DNA from: Xiphias gladius | Taxonomy: Eukaryota > Chordata > Actinopteri > Istiophoriformes > Xiphiidae | Assembly: GCF_016859285.1 (NCBI RefSeq) | Contig: NC_053417.1 | Location: forward strand, 27,619,206-27,683,205 | Reading direction: 5' to 3' | Length of the DNA stretch: 64,000 nucleotides | In this document: piece by piece, positions 11,408 to 24,444 of the stretch | Numbering within the stretch: the stretch's first letter is position 1 | Layout: each line of letters begins with the position of its first letter | The notes under the pieces: model-generated | Told to the model about the DNA's origin: nothing | What the model saw: the letters and a program-made list of their open reading frames with translations, nothing else | Databases searched by the model: none | Translations under genes and position numbers: made by a program

Positions 11408-12450
11408 CTTTAACTCTCTTTGTAAACAGGTACGAAAAGTGGAAGAAAAGAAGTTGTCAGGTTTACAAGACCATTCAAGCTGTTACTGTGGCATGATTGT
11501 TATTGATGTGAGTAACAAAACTACAAAAGGGCAGGAAACATAAGTTAGAATATTTACTGCTGTAGGAAACTCTCTGGTTCTGTTGTACCGCAAACACCAG
11601 AATTTCTCAGAATCATAATCAGGTTAATGGGTCAAGTATGTTTGTGCATTCAAGGTATTTGACTCCAATTTCTAGTGGTTCTAAATGTACTAACACACGA
11701 TACACAGTGAACAAAGCTGAACAAAGAAACATGACTATAATGTACAAGCAAGTAGGTGAAAATTTTAATTTAATTTAAATAAATAAATACGTGTGTGTGC
11801 ATATATATATATAAATTGGTTGATATTGTTTAATTTTAATTTCATTTCCACCTACTAATTTAGATACTTTTAGTGCTTACACCGTTACAACCCTTAATAC
11901 TCTCCACTACAATTAGTTTTACTTTAAAAAATGAACTTATATAGTTAAACCCTGAAAAGCATATTTTTAAACTTTTCAATCTGAAGCAAACGCAAATCTT
12001 AAAAGCATTCTGACATGAATTCGAACAGTTAGCTACTGTGGTGTAGTTTGGAGACTTTGGAGGCTAACGGTTTGTCATTTTTCATTTTAATTCCCACAAT
12101 TTAACACTGCGCCGACACCGTAGGCCTGATGTATGACCATCGCGGTGATAATTGTGTCCTATCCAGAAGTTTCAAAACTGCGGAGCCGCTCGTTTGCGTT
12201 ACAAAGACTTTTCAAAGCGACGCTGACAGAGGCAGCAGTTAGCCTGTTAGCCGCGCGGAGATCTGGCTGTGTCAATGCTAACGTTAGCCCATGACTCGGC
12301 TGAACCGACGAGCGACAAAGGCCAAAGTCTTACAATTGATCTACCTTGAGTCATTAAAAAACTCAGAAATAACGGTCACGTCTGAGTCGGAGCGCCCTTT
12401 GAGAAGTTGTACGTGAAACTGATGTTCACAAAAGAATCGCGTTCACATAC
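11408..12450 (-). other. adrm1: adrm1 5' intron
   Basis: Intron between the noncoding first exon (donor GTATGT on the minus strand at 12450) and the exon holding the start codon (an acceptor such as TTTACAAAG sits about 10 bases upstream of the ATG). Mostly AT-rich, with an AT/ATAT run around 11790-11812. No other feature seen. Confidence 0.45.
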
Positions 12451-12535
12451 CTGAAGTTGTGTTAACGGAGTTAACGAACAAGTTTTTTCTTTTCTCTTCT
12501 TCTTCACGTCGCTCGCTAGTCGCGTAGCTGATTTC
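12451..12535 (-). other. adrm1: adrm1 5' noncoding exon (start estimated)
   Basis: The minus strand reads an exon-like GC-rich to purine-rich leader ending ACAACTTCAG followed by the donor GTATGTGA. Vertebrate ADRM1 genes have an untranslated first exon, and this is the best candidate. The 5' end is not defined by sequence alone. Confidence 0.45.
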
Positions 12536-12720
12536 CTGTCGTGACGTGACGCGACGCGACGCGACGTGACGTGAGCGCAACTGCCGTCGGCGGGAGCGCG
12601 CACAGGGAGAGTGGGAGGGTTTCCGCGCGACCGACGACCTGGGATTGACAGCTCCTTCACTCCCGGTGTAGCCGTTACCTCCGTGGCTGTACTACCGGCT
12701 GTTTGAATGGTTTAGCGGCG
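12530..12720. promoter_or_regulatory. Putative bidirectional promoter adrm1 / dnajc5
   Basis: A GC- and CpG-rich interval sits between two diverging 5' exons (adrm1 ending at 12451 on the minus strand, a plus-strand exon ending at 12812). It contains seven consecutive pentamers of the form G(T/C)GA(C/G) at 12541-12575 that create two TGACGTGA octamers (12542-12549, 12567-12574), close to the CRE/ATF site TGACGTCA. No TATA box is apparent, which fits housekeeping promoters. That the two genes share it is inference. Confidence 0.5.
12541..12575. repeat. Pentanucleotide array (GTGAC/GCGAC)x7
   Basis: Order of units: GTGAC, GTGAC, GCGAC, GCGAC, GCGAC, GTGAC, GTGAG. The T/C variants are arranged symmetrically, so a CRE-like octamer lies at each end. 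Confidence 0.8.
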
Positions 12721-12812
12721 GAGAGCAAAGCTGAACTGGCATGCGAGTCTTATAAAACTCGCTTCGCTTAAAAAATAAGAAGAGGAGCCAGAGTGCCCGG
12801 GGTTGAAACAAG
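12705..12812 (+). other. dnajc5: Candidate dnajc5 5' noncoding exon (start estimated)
   Basis: The sequence ends GTTGAAACAAG followed by a strong donor GTAAGAAAC at 12813. It lies 19 kb upstream of the exon with the dnajc5 start codon and on the same strand. Vertebrate DNAJC5 genes have an untranslated first exon and a very long first intron. The link between the exons is inferred, since no other plus-strand gene is visible in between. Confidence 0.45.
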
Positions 12813-14482
12813 GTAAGAAACGCGCACAGTTAGCCAGTGTGCTAACATTAGTCAGCTCTGCTGCCCTTGGATTAGTTAGCGAGCTCAGTGCTAGCTGGCT
12901 TATTCGAACCAGGCACATCGCTCCGCGCAGGCGAGGCTACGGCAGGGCTAACCAACATGGATGCTGTGTGCGTTCCTTTGATGCGGTGCCTGGAGATTAT
13001 CCGCTTTAACCACGCTTTGATTCCCGAGCCGACCGGTATTTTCTAGTTCCGTTGCCAGTCACGAACCGAGAGCCGTACGTTACCATCTGTGGGGGCAGGC
13101 GCACGGCGGATCCAGATCCCGGGGGCGTCGTATCGGTTATTTTGTTTTGAATCGCGACTGATTTAGTCAAGTCGAGTAAAAACAGCGAGAAGACACCACG
13201 GGATAAATCCAGATTTGCAGTCCGTAGCCAAGTGAGGGGGCGATGTTGTTTTTTTGGGGGGGTTTTTTTGGTTGTTGTTTTATTTTTGTTGGAGAAACAG
13301 GTGCAACTCTTCCCTTGCAAGTTAATCACTAACATGTCGACAAAATTGGCAGGGCGATTTAAGAATCTGTAGCCGAGTGGTCTAAATTATTTCTATTGTC
13401 CTTAATGTGGCACTTTGAATTACTGGTTTGCCTACGAGCTGCCGTCTTTTTCTGCCCTCGTGTGATGTTTACATGGAGTGGCAGGTGGTGGTACAGACCG
13501 CTTGACTGTGCGCGGATGTGTGAGGGCGCTCCCGTGTTTATGGCAGAAAATGTCGTAAACGTAGAATAAGGTACACTTTAAACGTAAGGGCAGAGTCAGC
13601 ATCAACGAAACAGCTGACACGGTACAGTCACCTGGCAACTGGAAATGAATCTGTCTATGTTGAGATACCATGACCAGTGCTTTGCTTAAGATAAACTTTC
13701 AGTTAAAAAAAAAGGTCTTAATTACTTCTATTTATAAATAGGCATAATTGATATAGTCAGTCGTACATGTAGTTTAACACATATCAGCTCAGGCATCAGC
13801 TGCACAACTTGGCTAAATACTGGTCCTTGGGGTTGTCCTGGGAAAATGGTACCGATGAATCTAATTATATCAGTATAAATAATCTCTCAAAAGTACTGGA
13901 TATTGATAACACTAGAAAAAATATATAGCTATAGTGACGCACCTCTACTCAAATGACTGGGTGCCCAATCTCGCAGTGGGGTATCCTTGTCCAGATACCA
14001 TACAAGCCCTTTTAGAGAATGACATTATCAGGGACAGTGCATCTCCAGCCACACAGACAGGAAAGTATTTCATCATTACATGACATTGTAATTCAGTTTT
14101 AAGCCATACTGCATTCGGAGGCATGACCAGTTGTTTAAATGCATCATTATGTCATTTTTCCGGCTAGTTGTATCTTTAAAAATTCACGTCTGAGTCGGTT
14201 TTATTTTACAGCACACGTATAGGGAACATATTGCCAGATCATATTATTTGTCTGAGTCAGCCGCTCTGCGTTGGGGTTGAGTGGAACGCCTGATGGTGGG
14301 TGATGTCATTAGAATGAGCCCTGGTACGAGCGGTCATCAGTGACTCATGTAAGAGCCAGTCACATCAAATCAGGTTACACCTAGATAACAGACCAGTGGT
14401 AGGTCAGAGGGGGAGATTATTGCTGTTGTCACACTGCAGTTGCACTGAGAGGTAAATGTGCTTCAGTTCATTGGTAAGAGCC

Positions 14483-14715
14483 AGGGCTGCAACTAACTCT
14501 TATCTCATCATCAATTTATCCACAATTTATCTATATATTTGTTTATTTATTTGATTGCTTGAGTAATGGCTTAGTCTATAAAATGTTACAAAAAAGAAGC
14601 TAATCCTCACATTTGCAAAGCTGGAACCAGAGACTTTACTTTATTTTTTATTTAATTTTTTGCTTGTAAAATGACTCAAACAATTAATCAGTTATCAAAA
14701 TAGTAGTTTATAACC
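14483..14715. repeat. Dispersed GCAACTAA-type repeat, 5'-complete copy
   Basis: Opens with CAGGGCTGCAACTAACTC and carries the family's TCTATAAAATGTTACAAAA and CAGTTATCAAAATAGTAG blocks. The right terminal GCAGCCCT is missing. Confidence 0.6.
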
Positions 14716-15675
14716 CTGTGTAAATCCAGAGAGGTGGATTATTAAAATTTGTTACCAACCGTGGATAAGGGGGCAGGGGATGTACATTTTTCTGACCAAT
14801 AATGTTTTTATTTATTTATTTATTTATTTTTCCTCAAATATTCTGCAGACACTAAAAAATAACAACTTATTTCTGTTCTGTGTTTTAATTTGGAGTTTTT
14901 AATTTTATTATGATGTATCATTTACCTAATTTATTGTGCCTGTAGCTTCATTTAGCTGCGGTGCAGTGTAACAGTTTTCTTGTCGGAGTGACTCTGCTGC
15001 AACCCTTGAAAACCTAAAATTATCCCCCAGCTGGAATTCCTTCTTTGGCTCACTGGTATTTGGTATTGAAATTTGTATCCTCACATAGAGGCTGACAGGT
15101 TTCATATTCAGTCTCTGACATTAGAATTAAAACAGTTGTAGATGACTGCAGGACCTGAGCTTTACACACAGATCCTAATTTTGCAGCTCAGTTAACGAGC
15201 AAGAGACCAGCCCAGTATGTATTTTTATTGTGTAGTGATATGCTCATATGCTGTTATATTTCAGTTTTTACTTTTTTTTTTTTTTTTTTTAAAGTTGCAT
15301 ATGTTGCTCGCTGCATTTATTTTTCTAAAGAGAGTCATTATACCGACTCCCAGAGGGGTGAAAACAGGTCACCGTTCTCTGCTGGGTGAACTTTTCATCC
15401 ATGTTGCACTGGAGAAACCAGAATATGTGAGGTCTCAGCAGGTAATTCCATCAGCTGTCTTAAAGCTTTACTAACGTTGACATTACTAATTAAGGCGTGG
15501 CCAAAAGTGCAATTATTATCGAGAGTTTCAATCTACAGAGAGAACTGCAGCTGGATTTTCTCATCCGTTTGTGTAAATGAAAGTGTTATACATTTCAGTG
15601 GCATCATTTGTTGGTTTGTTTGTTTTTTTAACCCAGGGAATTGTTTTTAACTCCAATGGGTGCTGGCTCACCACT

Positions 15676-16120
15676 AGGGCTGCAACTAACTAATAATTTT
15701 CATTATCGATGAATCTGCAGATTATTTTCTCAATTAATCGCTTAATTGTTTTGCCAAAAAAATTGTGAGAAAATAGTGAAATATCCTTTTTAAAATTTAC
15801 TACAGCCCAATGTAATATATTCAAATGTATTCTTTTGTCCGACCAATGATCTGTTACCCAAAGATATTCCTTTTAGCGTCATGCACAACAAAGAAATGCA
15901 TCGACCATGCTGTAATGTGACTGTTTTTTGCGAATTTATATATTAGTAAATTAAATATCTTTGATTTTTCAGCAATTGGTTGGGCAAAACAAGCTATTTG
16001 AAGATCACACATGGGGCCTTGGAACTTTTGTCATTATTTTGTGACATTTCATAGACTAAAGGGTTACTTGAGTAACTGATAAAATAATTGTCAGATTATC
16101 AACAATTATCTGAACGTGAT
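15676..16120. repeat. Dispersed GCAACTAA-type repeat
   Basis: Left end AGGGCTGCAACTAACTAAT, with GATGAATCTGCAGATTA and TTTTGTCCGACCAATG blocks inside. It decays to TTATCAACAATTATC on the right. Confidence 0.65.
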
Positions 16121-16929
16121 AATCCTTTCTATAAAACCTAGTCTTAAAGTGAAGCAAATCAAAATCAGATGAATTTTACTTGTCAGTTTATCATTGTTTT
16201 AGTCTCTTTAGATGTTAAGATTTCTAGAATAGAATAGTTAACAGATGAGTATGTTAAAGTCTGACATTTCTGGCATTGCATGTAAAAAGAAAGGGGGTTT
16301 ATCTTATTTTTATATACTGAAGTTAGTGACTTTATAAATATGTATTGTATAGTATAGTATAGTTTAAGTAGGTGTTTTCCTACTTTAGAGCTGCTTCTTG
16401 ATCCCACTGACATCCAGTTGAGTTAAACTAGGTTAATCATATCATTTAATACGCACGTGCGAGGACACTAGAAAGGCATTGATACGTTTTTCTCACTGTA
16501 AGTAAACAAATTGGTAAAACTACCCCTGTAATATATTATCTTCAGGGGTATATATCCTAATCAGAGAAGCCACAGATCCCCTGAAGGAAAAACACCTTGT
16601 CACGAGTGTGTCCTCTAGACAGGATGGTGTAGCAGTCCTGTGATCGCGTGTCACATGGGGCTGTCAAATATTCGCTTTCACTGTCTCCCTTTCGGTCTCC
16701 TTTTCTTTCTCACCCTGAAGCAGTTCCTCCTTTTTTTCTGTCACTCCATCTCTTTCTCCCCAACCCAGCTGTCTCCACTCTGTCTGCCTCTGTCATTTCA
16801 TCTTCCCCATTCTGGATCCCCCACACTGTTTTCACTGCATTTCCTCTCCTCCGTCTCTAGGCTTTGACATTGATTCCACACAGATTTATTCTGGTAGATC
16901 ACGGATGTGCTGTAAGGTGTTTTTTTTTT

Positions 16930-17185
16930 TTACCTCTGCCAAGGTCATGTTTTCATCCATATCTGTTTGTTGGTTTGTTTATTTGTCAGCAGGATTACGC
17001 AAAAAGTACTGAACCGATTTGCACCGAACTTGGTGGAGGGATGGGGCAAGGGCCAGGGAAGAACCGATTCAATTTCTGTTAAGATCCGGATCGTTAATTA
17101 TGAATTTGAATTTTTTTCTCTGAAGCCTGGTTTATGTTGTCTGATATTGGCCTTGGCGGAGGTCTGCCCTCACTGCGTGCCCTTG
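16930..17185. repeat. Dispersed repeat with CCTCTGCCAAGG / CCTTGGCGGAGGTC ends
   Basis: The ends are inverted copies (ACCTCTGCCAAGG and CCTTGGCGGAGGTCTGC). The interior GCAGGATTACGCAAAAAGTA, CTGAACCGATTTGCACCGAA, CTTGGTGGAGGGATGGGGCA is a conserved core I know from nonautonomous repeats in many fish and invertebrate genomes. The open frames across it are not genes. Confidence 0.65.
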
Positions 17186-17817
17186 TAGTTTTCTTTTATA
17201 AAGTATAGAGTTCCTTAGTGAAATTACCTAGTGATGGATAGCATGATGATAAAAGCTGTGATGTGAGGGTTTCACAGCAAACTTGTTAATATTGTTAAGA
17301 CATAGTTTGTCCAGGGGCCCTATTTGAGCAAGATTTGAAGAAATAGCGCTATTTTTAGCAGTGCAGGCTTCATAGTTGCACCTGAGCTGACTGATACAAC
17401 GCCACTCTTATTGGTGAGCACTGAGCAGGTCTGCCAAGCAGTCAGACATGCCATGCCTTGCCCGAGGTTATCTCACCTGTTGGAGAAATGGAATGTGTTT
17501 TTCATTCATTTTCTCTTCCCTGGTCTAACCAGCTGTTTTTGGTATTTAACCTAACAACCTTGTTGAAATGACAACTTCCAAATCGGGTTTTGTTTGTGAA
17601 TTTTAAATAGTTATTTAACAAATTCCAACTTCACCTACTTAACTACACTTGATTGCACAGTAGTGGTGTAAATATAAATGGCAGACATTAATGGATCAGC
17701 CGAAGTGATGAGTAGATTCTATAGCTACAAAGTATTGCTAAAAATGATCAGTTGATTAATCATTTAGTCAAATTGTTAATTAATTGTGCTCATAGGTCAT
17801 CACATCTTGTAATCATA

Positions 17818-18070
17818 CTGGGGCCGCACCTAACCATTGTTTTCATTATTGATTTATTCTGGTGAATATTTTTCCCGATTAATCAATTATTTATTTAATC
17901 TATAAAATGTTTTTTTTAAAAACTGTGAAAAGTGCCTCTTACAATTTCTCAGAGCCTGAGGTGGCATCTCCAAATAGCCTGTTTTATCTAAGCACAAGTC
18001 CAGAAACACAAAAATGTTCAAATAACAACAGAGAAAAACAACAAATCTTAAGATTTTAAACCTGGACTTT
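17818..18070. repeat. Dispersed GCAACTAA-type repeat, left part
   Basis: Starts TGGGGCCGCACCTAACCAT and includes TTAATCTATAAAATG, CTCAGAGCCTGAGGTGGCAT and a CAGAAACACAAAAATG remnant. The right end is lost. Confidence 0.5.
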
Positions 18071-18264
18071 AAACCATCATTACTGTGATCATTACTGTAA
18101 TGTTTTCTCCTGTACCGTTAGCATGTGTGTGTCCATTGAAAAACTGGTGCATGAATGCAGACAGACACCTGATTGGACATTAGCTAATGAACTGGATTGG
18201 CCTTTTTGCATCACAGCATCCCTGTGCCAAGACGCAGAGAATGATGGGAAGGCAGACTGCAGAG

Positions 18265-18266
<2 letters not shown>

Positions 18267-18319
<53 letters not shown>
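18267..18319. repeat. (GT)n microsatellite
   Basis: Uninterrupted GT dinucleotides, about 26 units. Confidence 0.95.
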
Positions 18320-18320
<1 letters not shown>

Positions 18321-18472
18321 CCGTGTCAGCACTTTGTCCTCAGCTTGATTTCATTTTTGCAGTATTAGAAGAAGTAAGAAATGTAAGCCCTCAGATTTAT
18401 TTATTTATGCTCAGCTGTCCAAGTATGATTAGCTACTGACTATCACATGGCATGGTCAAAGGTAACGTGACT

Positions 18473-18685
18473 CGCAGTTTCGCTTTGAAGATGTTTCACT
18501 ACTGAACCAAAAGGCTTCACACACACTCATACGCATACTGATGACATGTACTGAACCCAGAATTGCTTGGGGTTCACTGTCTTGTCCAGGGACACTTCAG
18601 CATGTGGACTGGAGGAGCCGGGCATCGAACCACCGATCTTTCAGTTAGTGGACGACCCGCTGTACCCCCTGAGCCACAGCTGCTT
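18473..18685. repeat. Composite of two dispersed-repeat fragments
   Basis: The left part (CGCTTTGAAGATGTTTCACT ... CCAAAAGGCTTC) resembles, in reverse, a retroelement tail common in fish (GAAACGTCTTCAA type). The right part (TTGCTTGGGGTTCACTGTCT ... GAGCCACAGCTGC) is a known kind of percomorph repeat with a degenerate tRNA-like motif, GGCATCGAACCACCGA. Both assignments are from memory of similar repeats. Confidence 0.4.
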
Positions 18686-19029
18686 CGGTTCGGTTGTTTT
18701 TCCAACCAGGAAAGCTGCCGTCAGTGTGTTGTGATTCAGTTGTATGGAACCCAGGCTAGGAGATTGTGTGTGTTTGTACCTTGATATCAGTGAATGAATG
18801 TGGAGCTGCACACACTCACAGTCAATCATCATTGACTGACTTTTGCGCCTGTTAGTATGTTTGTCTCTGTTTTTGTTAAGTCCTTTTTTGTGAATCCTCA
18901 TTTGCATTTTACTAATATAACCTCAGGACATCAAGTGAGTTGTAGTAATAGTTAAATCATATGAATATGATATGCGATTTCCTCTTTCTCTCTCTGTCTG
19001 TTTTACCAGTTTTTCTACTCTCATACTTG

Positions 19030-19310
19030 ACAGGACACTTTTACTTTCATTTTTGATGGTTCGTCTTTTATTGCAGCTCCTTATTTAGTCCATAAAATGT
19101 CAAAAAATAATTCCTGTTACACATCAAATATGTCAAACAAAGAGCCAAAATCCCTAAAAGTAGCCTATCTGAGTTACCATGATTTGTAACAATTAAAAGC
19201 AAGAGAATCAACACTTTATAAAAGCTGAAACCAGGGAATGTGTCAGTTAATTGTTAGGAAAAATGTTCACATTTTCACTAATTATTATTATTATTTATTT
19301 TTCAATTGAG
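19030..19310. repeat. Dispersed GCAACTAA-type repeat, eroded
   Basis: Recognisable by TTAGTCCATAAAATGTCAAA and AGAATCAACACTTTATAAAA, AGCTGAAACCAGGGAATGTG. Both ends are lost. Confidence 0.45.
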
Positions 19311-20144
19311 TAATCATATGTCTTTTATCTCTGTCTTTCTTCTCTCCGCTTTTCCAGCTCTTTAATAATAATAATAATTGTGATCATTAAGCAGTTAACA
19401 TGATACCCGTGATTAATAAAGGACTCGATCTGGCGTTTCTCGAAACATTTTTGCTCGTTCACGAAAGCCACATTCCTAACTGCAGACACGAGTTGAGGTC
19501 AGATTCCCAGAAAACAACTTAGAGATTAATATCTGAGAAGCGAAAAAGTAGCTGGAAGAGGATGTGTGTGTGTGTTTGTGTAAAATGCTGTACCTACTCT
19601 TAGCCTTTCCTGGACGATACTAAATAATGAAGCCAATTGAACCTCCTTGTTTTTCTCTTAAATGAGCTGTAGATTTTTAGGCTGAACTGGGCTTTAAGGA
19701 GCAGATTTTTTGATGCTTTTTTTTTTTTTTTTTAATCAAATGAGTGAACAATTGTAATGAAATGTTTCAGTAATTAGACGTAATAAATGTTCTTCGTGTG
19801 ATACTGTTGCAATCTAAATGAGGCTGAATGGGAAATGAGGAAAAGAAGGAGGTAACTGGTAAGCGAAGCAGAAATTACACTTGAAGAGAAGATGTAGAAG
19901 AAGAGGGAAGAAAGCGTAAAGCAGAAAAAAGACAATTAACAAAAACAGGATGAAGAGAGCAAACGTTGGAAACGACAGAAAAAATAAAATTGATAAAATG
20001 AGGTGCATCTTCTTCAGCTGGGAAGCAAAATGATATTAAACATACCAAAACTGTGAAATCCCATGTCAGGTTGTCTAGCAGATGCTTAGCATATTTCACA
20101 CCATGATATGGGGAAGTTAAACTTAATCTGTCTGAAGGCGAATC

Positions 20145-21180
20145 CATTAATCTATTGGTTGATTGACGAGAAATTTAATCGACAGCTATTTTGATAATCA
20201 ATTAATAATTTTTGAAATTTTTCAAGCTAATATATCAAACATTTATTAGTTCCAGTGCCTGTATATCTTTGTCTTATGTGAAAATAAACTAAATATATTT
20301 GGGTTTTGGAGTGTTGATAAAACAAAGGAAGCAATTTGAAGATGTCACCTTGGGCCTTAGGAAATAGTGATGTGACATACTTCACTATTTTGTGACACTC
20401 TACTGACATTCCCAGGTGAGTCAGAAATCATCTGACCGAGTGTTTGCTTTGTTGTGTTAAGTCCACTGTTGCAACCTGGACATTATTTTTTTTAAACTAA
20501 TTTTTTGCCATTTTTATTCAGTGAAGAACAAAAACTGAATAGAAACCAATAATTAAAAAACTGATGGAAACAGGGCTACAAAAAAATATTTTCATTATTG
20601 ATAAATCTGCTGATATTCCTTGATTAATAAATAATCGTTATGTCTATCAAATGTCAGAAAATTGTAAGAAATACCAATTATAATAGTTTTCAAGGTGATA
20701 CATTTAAATTACTGGTTTTGTGGCGCCAAGAGTCCAAAACCCAAAGGTATTCAAATTACTAACCTATATGATGAAGAAAAGCATGACATCCTCACACTTG
20801 AGAAGCTGTAATTAGCAATATTTGGTATTTTTGCTTAAAATTGACTAAATTAATCAGCAACTATTTTGATCATTAATTAATGGTTCAAGTGATTTTTCAA
20901 GCAGAAATGCAAAAAAGGTTGATGGTTCCAGGTTTTCAGATGAGAAATCTGTTGCTGTCCTACATATTAGTCATTTGAACATTTGTGGATATAGGAGTGT
21001 TGGTTGGAAAAACAGGACTTTTGGTGACTTTGGCCTCTAGGAAACTTAGACAGAAAGTTTCCACTCTTTTCTGATGTTTTGTAGACCAAACCATAAAGCA
21101 ATCATACATTTTTAAAATAAACTAGTTGCTGATTAATTTTCTGTTATTTAAATAATTGAATTAGTTTCCTTTCAGCTCTA
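20145..21180. repeat. Cluster of three adjacent GCAACTAA-type repeat copies
   Basis: Copies at about 20145-20420 (reverse orientation: TTGATTGACGAGAAATTTAA, then GGGTTTTGGAGTGTTG), 20573-20885 (AGGGCTACAAAAAAATATTT onward) and 20885-21180 (ending GTTTCCTTTCAGCTCTAA). They lie head to tail or overlap, so this reads as repeated insertion into older copies. Confidence 0.5.
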
Positions 21181-21631
21181 ATTTGCTTCACAGTATTAAA
21201 TCTGCTGATAAGTCATAAAACCAACATCCTCTTTTTAACATGGTAAAAAAACCTTAACTGGTGAAAGGATGGGAACACAGAAGAATGAAAAGAATACCTT
21301 TCTGGAAAGAAGGTGAAAACAGATCAGAAATCAGCCACAGTGGCTTGCACATCGTGAATTTACCACTTTTGACCTAAATCAGATTAAGCTGTAGAGTTGA
21401 TTAAAAACCTGTAGCTAATGATTAAATGTTTGCCCGCTTACAGCATGAGCTGAATCAAACTGCTGTTGGTAGTCTGCCAGTCTCTTCTTTAACCAGACAC
21501 ATTTTCAGGAGAAAATTGCCTGTTGGTTACCTGCCAAAGTAGCTGGTCGAGGAAACAGTGACAGCCTGAATGTACCAACATGTAGCCTGCGACTGGTGTT
21601 GACACCTCTCTGTGATGACAAACTGAAGGAC

Positions 21632-21691
21632 TGTGTGTGTGTGTGTGTGTGTCTGTGTCTGTGTCTGTGTGTCTGTGTCTGTGTGTCTGTG

Positions 21692-21719
<28 letters not shown>
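21632..21719. repeat. Interrupted (TG)n/(TGTC)n microsatellite
   Basis: TG dinucleotides interrupted at several points by TC, giving alternating GTGTGT and CTGTGT blocks. The frames across it (Cys/Val or Thr/His repeats) are not proteins. Confidence 0.9.
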
Positions 21720-21722
<3 letters not shown>

Positions 21723-22141
21723 TTAATTTTTTTTTTTATTTTGCAGCTGTGCTGCGGACAGATGCTCATTACACTGAAATCAGGAAAAAGCTGGGGATGT
21801 GCGTACGTGTAGTGACCACAGCCTGGATATGAATGCAGGCTTCTTGTGTTTATATTTGGTTGGTGTTGAGAGTCTGCAGATGACAAAGATGTCCACTAAA
21901 AAGGAGAACAAAGAGTACAGAGTTACTGCACCCCTAGCTGGTATTGTGAACTGTTACAAGCCGCTGCCCAGTCCAAAGTTTGTTGTTCAATATTTATGTT
22001 CTGGTTTTAAATGTAAAGTGTGTGCAGACATCAGCAAAAGAGATCGAGAGTTTGAGAAGTTTAATATCCTCCCTTCATACTTTACATTCTATTTGCACTT
22101 TCTCTATTTCATTTTGGCACAGTACAAAACAGTACACGAGG

Positions 22142-22285
<144 letters not shown>

Positions 22286-24342
22286 TCCCCACTGGGCAGC
22301 AATGAGGGAAACAGAACAGTTCAGAAGAAGTGAGATCAGAGTCGTGTTTTTTAAAAAGCTGAAAACAGCTGTTTTATTGTCTCAGCAGTCTGCGAAAATG
22401 TAGTGTTTGCCTGAACCTGAAAATGGCTTAAAGGAAAAATTCACCAACACTAGGATTTTATTTTTTCTTCCTGTTCGTTATGAGCTACTCTTGGAGAGAA
22501 ACTGCCTTAAGGCACCGTGACTACACCAGGAAGCTACAGAGAAAAGAAAGGCACTTCATTGAATTTAGTGCTCATGCAGTTAACATTACACACAATGTTG
22601 TAACTACTTACAGATACGGCAGACTTTCTGAATTAAAAAAAAAAATCCAACCAAACAAATATTCTGCCTCTATTAGAAGTGCAGTTGAGTTAAAAGGGGG
22701 CTCTGCATGTTCCCCGCTCCAAATCAGACCATCTGCTCTGCAGCTGTGTGCGCACTGTCTGCAGCAATTAATATGTGCATATACGAGTAGGCAGGGGTTG
22801 CCTTGGCACACACACACACACACGCACACTGTAGTGGACCCTGTGGACAAATGGACAGCAAGCATTCAGGAAGGCTGCTCTTAAAGTCAACAAAAGCAGG
22901 AAAAGCCGCTTCTCTTTGTTAAAACGTTCACAATGGCTGCATGTTGTGATGGTACGGCACGTGTTTTATTCTACTTTTTTTTTTTTTTTTATTGGGTATT
23001 TGGTTGTTAGTTTTTAAAGGAGGCAAATCACTGGCAAAGAGCCACAGCAATGGTAGAGATGGCATCCTACGAGTCTATTCGCAATAGATTAAGAGAATTT
23101 TCACAAGATGGAAATTCCTCCGGGGACCATTTTTGGATCTATGTAAAAAAAAAAAAACTCTTTAGGGCCTGTTAAGATTTCAAAAATAGCCAAAAATGTT
23201 CTGTGACTGTGACATTTTATTGTGGACTAGGTCTGTCATTTCTGTGAGTTCTGCTTATTTTTAATATTTTTAAATTGTCTTTTGCTCAGCATGTCTTGGA
23301 GTAGTGTCTTTACCTGTAACCGTGAAATGATACGGGTTGGTACTGCCATGTACCTGCCCTTTCTTAAAATAAAACTTATTTAACAGTCAGCGTGGTTTAA
23401 AAATTTAGTAACTGCTCTGCACACGTTGGGGTTTCAAATAGTGGATTCCCAACTTTGGAATCAAACCCTTAATTTTTTTTTTTCTACATCCTGGACATGC
23501 ATTTTGGCGTCAAAAAAAACACAACAAGACAGTACAGTAACAACAAGAGACAAAACCTTTAGCCAGTGGCTGCCTGTTACAGCGACCGCAGTTTGAAAAA
23601 GCACAAGATGATGACAGTTGCATAATAGTCTCCTAAAACAACCACACGCATACACTGAGTAAGAAGAAGACGGGTAGTATTGGACGGTGTCACTGAGTGT
23701 ATCTGGGTGTTGCTGGGAAAAAGCTTTGGTGTATAGTGAACCTTCAGTGGACAAACAGAGGTTTGTTACCACACCGTAAGTGAGGACTTAGACACACACA
23801 CACACACACACTTATCCCATCAGAAATGGGATTTGTCAGGGATTGCTCGTTTACTTGTGGTTACGCTGTACACTGCACTGTGAGTGGTCATTGTGTTGAC
23901 ACAGTGTGTGAGTAAGTTTTTCTTAAGTTATGTTGCTTAAAGGCACATTTCTTACTGTTCTTCACCAGGGAGCTACATTGATATGTCTGTAAAGCACAGA
24001 GAATTATATCCTGAAGTAAAGCATCTAGTTCTGCAAATTTTTAACCAAAGAGCTGGTCACACATTGAACTCATAACATTTCTGAATTCAGTCATCCGTCA
24101 AACCGTCACTGTTTTGTCCCATAACAGTTATCTGTAGAAGAGCTTGAAATAGTGACACTTTCTTGCCCACAGGAACTGACTAATCAAAACTTTAAAGACA
24201 TGAAATGCAAAGTGTCATATACACAGCAAAGAGCAAACCGTTTATTTAGATAGAGCTGGAGCATCACTACCAAAACGTCTTTTGCTTTCCTCATTTTTGT
24301 ATAATACATTGGTTGCAGTGAACTGTTGTCTAGCTGTTGCTG

Positions 24343-24444
<102 letters not shown>

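Noticed and set aside
10967-11543. Plus-strand frames opposite adrm1 exon 1
   Set aside because: They are antisense to the clearly identified Pru-domain exon.
12376-12660. 94-codon minus-strand frame in the promoter area
   Set aside because: It runs through the pentamer array and noncoding leader. Arg/Ala-rich composition is due to CpG content.
16640-17188. Overlapping plus-strand frames
   Set aside because: One group is a C/T-rich low-complexity tract and the other lies in a dispersed repeat.
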